Assembly (NCBI GenBank): GCA_009193035.1
Contig: SWDT01000049.1
Location: 310,001 to 374,000 of the forward strand
From: Halicephalobus mephisto
Lineage: Eukaryota > Nematoda > Chromadorea > Rhabditida > Panagrolaimidae
DNA: 64,000 nt
Direction: 5' to 3'
The translations under genes and the position numbers were made by a program. Positions 22,796 through 33,024 of the stretch are shown here, piece after piece; the stretch's first letter is position 1; each line of letters begins with the position of its first letter. The notes under the pieces were generated by a model. The model made no database searches and was not told where the DNA came from. It saw only the letters and a list, made by a program, of their open reading frames with translations.

Positions 22796-22958
22796 AGCTG
22801 TCGATTTTTCGAAATTTTCGATTTTTGAATTCGAATCAGTTCGAAATTGGTTCGAGTTTAATTTCAAAATTCGAATTAATTCGAAATTAATTCAAAAGTT
22901 TAATTTTCGAATTTAAATTAATTCAAACTTCAGTTCGAAAGTCCAAAATCGACAGTTC
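22796..22958 (+). mobile_element. MITE-like palindromic element
   Basis: Inverted ends AGCTGTCGATTTT and AAAATCGACAGTTCT flank an interior of short inverted words (aattcgaa, ttcgaatt). Related end sequences occur near 51535, 58210 and 58780, so it appears dispersed. No coding capacity. Confidence 0.5.
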
Positions 22959-23210
22959 TGGTCATCACTTAAGTACCGTAAACGAGGAGTTTCGTCGAAA
23001 ATTAGTCATTTCGAAAATTTAACAAAAATGCAATAAAATTCTAAATGAGCCTATTTAGGAGCTTCCTACCTAAAAATTCAAATTAACATTTTTAAGAATT
23101 TCAAAAAATTTAATAAAAGAAAAATTAGAAAAAATTAAAAAAATTAAAAAAATTAAAAAAAATTAAAAATAAAAATTTTAAAAAATAAATAAATTTAAAA
23201 AAAATTGAAT

Positions 23211-23725
23211 TTAGTTAAAATTGAAAAAATAAATATTTATTGAGTTTAAGTACAAGGTCCTAAGGGTACTGTAGTCGTAATTTAGGTAATGATAAGTATT
23301 TTCTAAAATTACAGTAACCTTGAACGACTTACCCATTTCTTTGTAATCTTGTTCTAATCTGTCCGGTTTTCTGTTTTGTTGGAAATCGATGACTAAAGAA
23401 CTTCCACGATTACAGTAATCTCGTCAAACTGGATCCGAAAATAACACTTACCGTCTTCGTTCTCGGCCATTTTTTCTTTTTTTATTTCTTCTCGAAGTTT
23501 TTTATTTTTTTCGATTTTTTTCAACAAATCGTTTTTCGAAAAAATTTGAGGAATTGCCGGAGGGTCATTTTTCCTTCTGAACTCCAAATCGGCGGAATTC
23601 GGGTTTTTTCTGTGGAAATGTACAGTATCCCCGTCGGCATATCCTTTGTGTTCTTCTGGAGGATGGATCTGGGGAACCTGGAATGGCACCACATTAAGGA
23701 CCAAAGTGCCGTGATATTTGAAAAA
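23211..23725 (-). CDS. Unrecognised gene, C-terminal three exons
   Basis: Three exons join in phase: 23725-23452 (tatag acceptor, gtaag donor), 23392-23333 (tttag, gtaagt) and 23302-23211 ending in TAA, giving 141 residues plus whatever lies upstream. The first exon encodes PFQVPQIHPPEEHKGYADGD, then a charged coiled-coil-like stretch rich in lysine and glutamate (LLKKIEKNKKLREEIKKEK). An aataaa lies inside the final coding stretch, so the last exon may end earlier. GC-richer islands open on the same strand at 23794-23885 (with RQRFDLVLDQFFHFVPVTEV) and 25036-25240 (with ILRKLDDEARECKIKQEKLF) could be upstream exons, but I found no phase-consistent join to 23725. Family unknown. Confidence 0.5.
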
Positions 23726-24359
23726 CTATAAAAAACCTATTTTAGAGAATTTCAAAAAGGACAAAAGTTCTCAAAAAAGACCAAATGGATCTCCATAATT
23801 AAGCAAGACAGTCCAAGGCACTTCCGTGACAGGCACAAAGTGGAAAAACTGATCCAAAACGAGATCGAATCTTTGTCGAAAAAATTTCTGGATGAATTTC
23901 GAAATTTGTAAAATTAAAAATTTTCTGAATAAATTTATAAATTTAAAAAATAAAAATTTTTTGAATAAATTTATAAATTTCAGAAAAGTTAAGATTTTTT
24001 GAATTTCGAAATTTAAAAAATAAAAATTTTCTGAATAAATTTGTAAATTTAAAAAATATAAATTTTTTTAATTTCGAAATTTTAAAAATTAAAAAATTGA
24101 AAATTATTGTAGAGATGTCTCGACACGAATTTTTGAAATTTTAGGATTTTAGAAATTCTCAAAGATTCTACAAAGTTGTCAGCGGATTCTGGAAGATTTG
24201 AAAAAATCAACAATTTTTATGACATTTTTTAAAATTTCAAAAATGACTAAATTTTTTTAAATTCGAAAATTTTAAAAAACAAAAAATCAGAATTTTCCTA
24301 GAATTTTAAATATTTCAGAAATTTTTATATAATTTTAATGAAATTTTTGAATATTTTTA

Positions 24360-25000
24360 TTACATTCGAAAAAGTCAGAAATTTCTGAAAAGTATTTGAA
24401 ATTTCGAAATTATACTGATCGAAAAAAATACAATTTTTAATTAGATTTTAAATATTTTCATTATATTCGAAAAAGTCGGAAATTTCTTAAAATGATTTAA
24501 AATTTTAAAATTATACTGATCGAAAAAAATATAATTTTTAAATATTTTCATTATATTCGAAAAAGTCGGAAATTTCTTAAAATGATTTAAAATTTTAAAA
24601 TTATACTGATCGAAAAAAATATAATTTTTAAATATTTTCATTATATTCGAAAAAGTGGAAAATTTTTAAAATTTCTTAAAATTATTTGAAATTTTAAAAT
24701 TATACTGATCGAAAAAAATACAATTTTTAATAAATTTTCATTATATTCGAAAAAGTGGAAAATTTCTGAAAATTATTTAAAATGATTTAAAATTTTAAAA
24801 TTATACTGATCGAAAAACTCTATAATTTTTAAATATTTTCATTATATTCGAAAAAGTGGAAAATTTTTAAAATGATTTAAAATTTTAAAATTATACTGAT
24901 CGAAAAAAATATAATTTTTAATAAATTTTCATTATATTCGAAAAAGTCGGAAATTTCTTAAAATGATTTAAAATTTTAAAATTATACTGATCGAAAAAGC
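24360..25000 (+). repeat. ~100-bp tandem array
   Basis: Seven units with ttatactgatcgaaaaa and ttcattatattcgaaaaagt. Unit lengths run from ~80 to ~110 bp through small indels. The middle copies are nearly identical. Confidence 0.9.
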
Positions 25001-25294
25001 ATTATTGCTTCCATTTTCTTCCTCCAAAGTTGCTATGTTTTGATTTCCCGGCACGGCGCCATTCTCGTCGGACCTGCATTACAGCAGTGGTCGATTCGAA
25101 GGAGCCTATCGATGTTCACAATCGACAGTAGTCGACGAAGAAATAATTTTTCTTGTTTTATTTTGCATTCTCGGGCTTCATCATCGAGTTTCCTCAGAAT
25201 CTGTCTTATTTCACATCACATACACTCAAAAACAAAAATATTCCAAAAAGTAAAAAATTTTTTTTAGGTTTTTTATTTTTTTTTTTCAACAATA

Positions 25295-27533
25295 ATGGAA
25301 AACTATAATGTCCAGTAAGTTTACAATTTGACGAAACTGTGTTTGTAAACAACTTTTCGACGATATTTAAATATTTTGATTTCATTTAATAATATTTGGA
25401 AATTTAGGGAAGAAGGCGCGGAACACGAAAAACCCCCCTACTCCTACGTCGCCCTCATCGCCATGGCCATCAACCACTCTCCAGAAAGGAAGATGACCCT
25501 GAGTCAGATTTACAACGTAAGTTCAGGAATAATAACAACATTAAAAAATTGAAAAATTTTACGAAATTTTTTAATTTTAAACATAAATTTTAAAAAATTA
25601 AAAATTTTACGAAATTTTTTAGAAACGAAGTTTTTAAATTTTAGATATAAATTTTAAAATCATGATATTTTTAATTTTAAAAACAAAAATTTTGTAAAAT
25701 TATTTCAAAACGAAATTTTTTAATTTTAAATATAAATTTTAAAAAATTTTACGAAATTTTTTAATTTTAAACATAAATTTTAAAAAATTAAAAAATTTTA
25801 CTAAATTATTTCAAAATGAAATTTTTTAATTTTAAATATAAATTTTAAAAACTTGAAAATTTTGTAAAATTATTTCGATACAAAATTTTTTAATTTTAAA
25901 CATGATTTTTTAAATCATGATATATTTAATTTAAAAAAACTTAAAAATTTTTTTTAATTTTAGAATTTTAAATTTTAAACATGAATTTAGAAATCATAAT
26001 TTTTTAATTTAAAAAAATTTTTATGAAATTTTGGAATTTTTTGAATTTTTGATTTTAAATATAAATTTTAAATTTATAACTTTAAAAAACTGAAAATTTT
26101 TGCAAAATTGTCCCTATATGAATTTGTAAAACCTAGAATTTTCTAGAGTTGTAAGAGAAACAGAAAATGACTCAATTACAGTATCGGATGCCCAGAATTA
26201 CTGTTTTCTTTATTTTCATTTTTTCCACCCAAAAAATCAGAAAGTTGAATATTATCAAAACTGACGATCAATTTTTAAAAAGTTCCCAAAATGTGTCTTA
26301 ACACGAAAAATTTCAACTTCATACTGTATTTTATTAAAGTAAATTTTTTTTAAAAAAAAGTTCCCAAAATGTGTCTTAACACGAAAAACTTTAATTTCAT
26401 ACTGTATTTTATTAGATTTTTAAAAATAAAATTTGCAAAATGTGTCTTAACACAAAAATTTCAAAATTTAACTATAATTTTGGTTTTTTATTTTTATTTT
26501 AATTTGAATTTTTAAATTTTTAAATCTTTAAATTTTTAAATTTTTGAATCTTTAAATCTTTAAATTTTTAAATTTCTAAATTTCTAAATTTTTAAATCTT
26601 TAAATTTTTAAATTTTTGAATCTTTAAATCTTTAAATTTTTAAATCTTTAAATTTCTAAATTTTTAAATTTTTAAATTTTTAAATTTTTGCAGTACATTG
26701 ATAGCCGTTTTCCCTATTACCGGAACGCAGATCCGAAACGAAGACAAGGCTGGCAGAACAGTATCCGTCATAATCTCTCTTTGAACGACTGTTTCGTCAA
26801 GAAATCCCGTGATGGATCGGGACCGGCTTCAGATAGAAAAGGAAATTATTGGACACTTGTTACTGAATATGAATCAATGTTTGAATTTGGAAATTACAAA
26901 AGACGAAAAAGAATGAAAAGAAATAAGAATCTTGGACATCACGGTATGATGCATCCTGGGGCTCAGATGCCGGATTTGTCTTTTTTGCAAAGATCGCTGT
27001 ACTTTATGCAGAACCCCCAGATGACCCCCCAGTGGCCCGAGTCGTCGTTCGTCACAGGAAGCCAATTGTTCCCGAGCAACTCCGGATTTTCGAACATGAC
27101 TCTTCCCGGGGCTTCGTCCTACTGGACCGCCCCTCGGATGGACCACGACAGACATCAGATGCAGGCCCTTTTTAATCCTAATATATACTCTGGGATGATT
27201 GAAAGAACAAATTCAGATTTGGAACCTTCTGAAATCAGGAATTCTACAGATCATTCAGATACCTTAGAAGCGGCTACAGTAGCCGCAAATGCCCCTTCTA
27301 TGAACTACGGCTACCCCCCCGGAGGCTACAACTGGCCCACGGTGATGAACGGGACCCCCTTCGCCTCCATCGGCAGCCTCACGGGAGAAGACATCAAAAA
27401 ACCCTACGAACCCCAATCGGGACCCAATTTCGAAGGTTCCACTTCAAGCAACTTCAAAATCGAGCCAGAATTCAAGGATTCCGAACCTGTTTGTTACAAA
27501 TTCAAACTTACTTCTTCTTCTTTTTCATCTTGA
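25295..27533 (+). CDS. fkh-6: Forkhead transcription factor, probable fkh-6
   Basis: A nuclear DNA-binding regulator; in C. elegans FKH-6 acts in gonad development. Three exons in phase: 25295-25314, 25408-25516, 26694-27533; 322 residues. The forkhead domain spans ~14-115: [14 protein letters not shown], helix 3 [16 protein letters not shown], wing GNYWTL, then [15 protein letters not shown] with a basic tail. Between FPYYR and QGW there are about four more residues (NADPKRR) than in FoxC/FoxD proteins. The C-terminal part is Pro/Ser/Gly/Tyr-rich and undomained, as expected of an activation region. The symbol rests on the domain and on the nearby CNOT2 gene; I recall fkh-6 (B0286.5) beside ntl-2 (B0286.4) in C. 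elegans. A tttttttag at ~25259-25267 could accept a trans-spliced leader. Confidence 0.8.
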
Positions 27534-29487
27534 GCATTTTCAACAGGATTCTGAATTGAGGCCTGAAATATTATTTTTATTTTTAAAGAAATTAGAATTT
27601 TATAAAAGCTTCTGGAAGGAATGGCAGAAGTTTCTGGAAGATTTTAGGATTTTACAAAAACTTTTAAAAAATATAGAAGTTGTTAGAAATTTCTGGAAAA
27701 TTTTAGAAACTTCTAAAAAACATGGAAGAAGTTTTTAGAAGTTTCTGGAAGATTTTAGATTTTTATAAAAACTTCTAAAAGATATGGTGGAAGTTTCTAG
27801 AAAATTTTAAAATTTTGCAGAAACATCTGAAAGACATGGTAGAAGATTTTAGATTTTTAAAAAACTTCTAAAAAACATGGTGGAAGTTTCTAGAAAATTT
27901 TAACATTTTACAGAAACTTCTAAAAAATACGGTAGAAGATTTTAGAATTTCACAGAAACTTCTAAAAAATATGGTAGAAAATTTTAGAGACTTCTAAAAG
28001 ACATGGTAGAAGATTTTAGATTTTTATAAAACTTCTAAAAAATATAGTAGAAGATTTTAGATTTTTAAAAAACTTCTAAAAAATACGGTAGAAGATTTTG
28101 TTGAAATTTTCTAAAATCTCAAAAATTTTTATAATTTTTTAAAAGTTTCTGAATCTTAAAATCTCCTAGAAACTTCTGAATCCTTCCAGAATCTCGTTGG
28201 AATTTCCAGAATTTAATAAAAATTTAAAATCATTATTCGAAATTAATTTTTTTTTAATTTTGGAAATTTTATTATTTTTAAAATTATTTTTTATTTTTTT
28301 TTACCTTTAATTTTTCGATTTCTGACCGAAGTGCCATTATTTCTTTTTTTTGTTTTTCGTTTTTTTCCTGAAAATTTCGAATAAATTTTAATTTTTTAAT
28401 TTTTTTCTTACTGTAAGTTCTGTAAAATTTTGATTTTCGAAAGGAATAATTTTCGATTTTTGACATAATTCATATTTTTTCGTTAATTCTTTTTTTTCTT
28501 CTAAAATGTTTGATAATTTTGAATTTAAATCTGAAAAAAAAAATTAAATTAAAATTGGATTTTTAATAAACAGACCATGAACGGCTTCGTTGGTTTGGAT
28601 TTGTTGAATCTGCAGAGCTTCGTCGAGTTTCTTCTTGTGGGCATTCAGCACTAAAATATTAAATTTTATAAAAAAATTGATTTTATTTAAAAAAAGTTAA
28701 AATTTATTTTTAAAAAGTTAAATTTTATTAAAAAAGTTAAAATTTATCTTTAAAAAATCGAAATTTATAAAAAAAAGTTAAAATTGATTTTTAAAAAATT
28801 TGATTTTATTTAAAAAAAGTAAAAATTTATTTTTAAAAAGTTAAATTTTATTAAAAAAAGTTAAAATCTACCTTTAAAAAATTTGATTTTATTTTTTAAA
28901 AATAAAACTACTTTAAAAATACGCTTTTATAAAGATATATAAGAAATTTTAGAAATGATTTTTATAAAAATTCAGTTATTTTTATAAAGAAAATTTAGAA
29001 ATATGCTTTTATAAAGATAACTAAGGAATTTTAGAAATAATTTTTTACAAAAATTTTATGATTTTTATAAAGAAAATTTAGAAATATGCTTTTATAAAGA
29101 TAACTAAGGAATTTTAGAAATAATTTTTTACAAAAATTTTATGATTTTTATAAAGAAAATTTAGAAATATGCTTTTATAAAGATAACTAAGGAATTTTAA
29201 AACTAATTTTTATAAAAATTTGATTATTTTTATTAAGATAATTTAAAAATATGCTTTTATAAAGATAACTAAGAAATTCTAGAGGTCCGAATTACGATTT
29301 ACTTTTTATTTTTACCTGTTAGCTGTGTAGCCAAGGATTCAGAATGCCTCTTACAAGCCCTAGCCTGCTGGTTAATCTCGTCGAGGAATTTGCTAGTGTT
29401 GTTTCTTTCCAGTAATACCATCATGATCAATAAAATCACAACAACGACAGAAATTAATTTTTTCCAAATACTAGCTAATCCGTTCAT
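27494..29487 (-). CDS. Small type II membrane coiled-coil protein
   Basis: Five exons in phase: 29487-29316, 28650-28576, 28530-28412, 28367-28305, 27562-27494; 165 residues. The N-terminus has a short basic head (WKK) and one strongly hydrophobic segment ([16 protein letters not shown], ~11-26), a signal anchor. The rest is charged and heptad-like ([45 protein letters not shown]) with an acidic end ([11 protein letters not shown]). This layout recalls Golgi proteins such as GOLM1, but no specific match was recognised. The last exon has a good acceptor (atttcag) but lies opposite the fkh-6 C-terminus; it also contains gaagtaagt, so the true end could differ. It probably shares a promoter region with ntl-2. 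Confidence 0.6.
27565..28125 (+). repeat. ~45-bp tandem array in a coiled-coil-gene intron
   Basis: About ten units of the type acttctaaaaaatatggtag followed by aagattttagattttt. It fills the intron between the last two exons of the minus-strand gene; the plus-strand ORF inside is a by-product. Confidence 0.85.
28910..29285 (+). repeat. ~90-bp tandem array in the same gene's first intron
   Basis: Four units with aaatatgcttttataaagat and aactaaggaattttag. No splice or coding signals were seen. Confidence 0.85.
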
Positions 29488-30289
29488 TTTAATTCAATCA
29501 TTTCTGTAAGCAAAAATTCATATTTTTAAATAAATTATTGCAAAAAATCAGATAATTCGGATTTTAGCATGCATACTGCGACCGAAAAAAGTTCTGAAAC
29601 GAATGTTTTGTAGCCAAATCTGACGTTCGTCCGGGGATCCTTTTGCTCCCCATCGATTGGCTCCTTTCGGTGCCTGCCGATCAGAGTCAAAGAAAAATTT
29701 TGGGTTTTTTTAACGGTTAGAGAAATCAGAGAAAACGAGATAGTGCTGCTCTCTTCTCTGAACGAGAGAAAACAGACCGCGAAAACAGGACAGACAACCA
29801 GAGTTCTCGCGCTTGGCTGTGTGCACACCAGCAGCCAGTGATCCCCTTCAATCTCGTTTGTTGCGTTCAAACACTAGCGCAAAAAATATGTGACGCTAAG
29901 TCTGATTCGTTAGTGGTTTTTGTGATTTGGAACAATCCCAGAATTGAAGCAGGATGGGCAGTTTTCTCTTTTTTGTAATTTCTTATATGAAAACCGGCTT
30001 AGAGATTAGTTTTATCTCCTTTTCCGAGGGTCTTGTTGTTTTCCTGGCCATACTTTGATCTTTGTTTACCAGTCCAGGACGATTCTGACTGGTTACATCG
30101 TCGTTCTTTTTCGATTTTCTTGTTGATGAATATCCCGGCCGTATCACGTGATTCATATATCGAAACTGGTCCAAACACGAATGTTCCGTGGTGTTTATAT
30201 GAATGTCGATAAGAAAGCTGCTTTTTGATATATGAATCAGGATTGTTTTTAGTGATCTCCTTTCCGGAGCCACATAGTATGAATGTGCG
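29488..30289. promoter_or_regulatory. Bidirectional promoter region
   Basis: About 800 bp between two divergent start codons (29487 minus, 30290 plus). It has near-balanced base composition, unlike other spacers. The ORFs inside overlap in several frames and look like composition effects. Probably a shared regulatory region; no specific factor site is claimed. Confidence 0.5.
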
Positions 30290-32702
30290 ATGCGCGCAAG
30301 CTCCTTAAGCAACGGAGGCGGTACACTTGTGGCAGATCAGCTGAACGGTGTGCAATCTCAATTTGAAAAACTGCGATTTAGCCAAAATAACCAAGGAACT
30401 CAACAACAACCTATAGGTCAAAAAACTGCAGCATCTATTGTCGCGGGATCTTTGGGAAAAACTGTCCCTAATTCCCCTATATACGGTCCTGGATCTAACG
30501 GTCCATTTAGAAACGGTTTTTATCAACAACCTCCTGGACACGGACAATTTGGATCTTCTGGAAACTCGGTGATTAACGAAAACGATTTTCCAATTCTGGG
30601 GGCCAGACAATCTCCTTCTAATTTCGGCGGCCACATTCCCACAACGAGTTTCGGCAACGCGACTCCGACTGCTGCCGCTATTACGGCAGGTTTGGCCTCT
30701 ACTCCGAGTTATGGCAGTAAAGATGCATCCGGGTCCATGGCTGGTCTCCAGAGGATGCCGTATGGTTAGGTTTTCATATATGGAAATTTATTAAAAATTA
30801 GGGATTTTAGCGAATTTGATACGAGGATCGGGTTTCGACGGCTCTGGCCCCAACGAGTTCAACATTCAAAATGAAGACTTTCCTGCTTTGCCCAGTGCCA
30901 ACGTGCAACACTCTTCATCAAACGTGGTGATTTTTTTAAAAGTTAAAAATATTTAAAATTTTTCGAAATATTTAAAAAGTTACCAGTTTTGTCAGAACTG
31001 AACGCGTCATTTTCGCGTCAGGAGGGGTTTGACTGGTAACGACTCGCATTCGGTTTAATTTTTTCCGATTATCTTCAAAAATTTCAATAATTTTATTTTT
31101 ATATTTTTTATTTCTTTTTTTGAAGAAAATAATGGGGCATTTGAAGTATCCACCTGGTTTTCCAATACCGGTAGGATGAAATTGAGTTTTTAGAATTTTT
31201 GTGTTATTTATTAAATTTTTAGGGAGATGGTAGTTCGACGGACAAAGACGAATCAAAAAAGACGATTCCTCAACGTGGGATTCATACTCATCCCAACGGC
31301 AAAGTCACGAATATTCCTCCAGGAATGTTGAGCGATCAATACGGAATGGCGGGAGTATTGACTTTTTTGAGGACGATCGATAAATCCCAAGGATTGGTGA
31401 CGTTAGCTCTTGGACACGATTTGACTAATCTCGGACTGAATCTGAATTCTCCCGAGTAAGTTTTCCGTCTTTAAAAAACTAATTCATATATGAATTTTGC
31501 AGAAGGAACCTCTATCAGAGCTTCGGTGGTCCGTTTTCCGACCATCCAGCGAGAACACAGGATATCGAGTGTCCCGTGCCCGACGAGTACCGGACAAGTT
31601 TTCTGATTAAGGACAAGTTGCCTCCAATCAAGATTAGTAAACTCGGAGAAGACACGTTATTTTTCCTTTTTTACAATTGTCCAAACGAAGCTTACCAGAT
31701 GGTCGCTGCTGCTGAACTGTAAGTTTAAAGTTTATTTGTTTTAAAATTTATGTAACAAACAAAACTTGTTTTTGGCTAGGTATTTCGGTGTTGTGATTTT
31801 TCGAGTTTCTGTCAGTAATTTGATAATTATTAACAGAGGTAGATGGTTTTATGCCCTAGTGGCCCTGATCCGGAAATTTCTAAATCTATCTGAGAATATG
31901 GCTCTAGAACAGTGATTACGAAATAGTGTAAAACTACAAATGATCATTTAGATTGTTTTAAGTTTTAACGAATTCTAGAAATTCACATTAGGACAATTTC
32001 ATAAAAAATAGTTCTTGATGGTCATGATACATAGTTCATTGGAAGTTCTAAAGTCACAATAACTTAAAGGCAAAATTGCGACGTAGACTTTAATTTTCAG
32101 CAAATTTCCGGAATTGGCATTGGGACTACTTTTTGAAAAAAGTTATTTTTAATTCTCACTATAGTACTTCTATTTAAACTTGGTATTTCAGTTATGTGAG
32201 GGATTGGAGATACCATAAGACGATGCAGGCGTGGCTAACGAGGTCTACCTACGGTGGAGTGAAAGAACAGACGACGCAATATGAAAAAGGTTCATATCAC
32301 GTATTTGATCCGATACAATGGAGGAAGATCCCTAAAGAAATGACATTAGAGTACAAGGAGTTAGAACAACGGCCGGCACAACCGACAGCTGAGTTCAAAA
32401 TGCAGAGTCAAGGAAATCCAAGACTAATGTCATCTGTTGCAGCGGGTTCTGCTCAAACACCAACTACTCCAATAAATGGCAGTACATTCAATCCGATGAG
32501 TATGCTAATTGGAAACGCGGGAAATGATGCAAGTAGTCAAAATCATCCCCCTGGGCGACATGCTGGTTTAGGCTACCTTTCTCAATTGAGTCATCAACCG
32601 AATCATCCGAATACCTCAGGATCACTGCCACAAGGAGAAATCAGCGGATCAACATCAGCAGGCGCGACAGCGATCGGAACTCCATCTCATGGCTCTGCCT
32701 AG
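30290..32702 (+). CDS. ntl-2: CCR4-NOT complex subunit 2 (CNOT2)
   Basis: A scaffold subunit of the CCR4-NOT deadenylase, which shortens mRNA poly(A) tails. Five exons in phase: 30290-30764, 30811-30926, 31223-31455, 31503-31718, 32192-32702; 516 residues. The N-terminal half is Gly/Gln/Ser-rich and disordered, with ENDFPIL and the family motif NEDFPALP. The C-terminal NOT box runs through YGMAGVLTFLRTID, LALGHDLTNLGLNLNS, LYQSFGGPFSDHPAR, EDTLFFLFYNCPNEAYQ, LYVRDWRYHKTMQAWLTR and GSYHVFDPIQWRKIPKE, all very close to animal CNOT2. The ATG is supported by an in-frame TAG at 30275-30277. A Ser/Gly/Gln tail of about 100 residues extends past the NOT box. Confidence 0.95.
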
Positions 32703-33024
32703 GGAAGCCAATTTTTGTCTCATTTTGATTCTTGAACCTCTGTAATATTAAAATGTTGAATTCAAAAGTGTTGGAACAGAAAGTTTTATTTAGATACAGA
32801 AGGAAAATTTGAACAGTAATAACTTAAAGCTGGAGCAAATTTTCGTTTTTGATAGGCAGAAAAATAATTATCGGATAATTATGGAAAAAGTCCCTGATTT
32901 TTTTTTTTGAGGAAATTTAAATTTTTAAAAAATCTTTAAAAACATGAATTTTCTTTTTTTTTTATTTTTTTCGAAAAAGTTAAAAATTTTCAATTTTTTC
33001 GAAAATTTTTGATTTTTTTTAAAT

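Noticed and set aside
24360..25000. CRISPR-like array
   Set aside because: Units are plain tandem copies without unique spacers, in a eukaryotic intron or spacer.
29535..29870. 111-codon minus-strand ORF between the divergent genes
   Set aside because: No splice signals, no recognisable domain, and it lies in the shared promoter region where several frames are open by composition.
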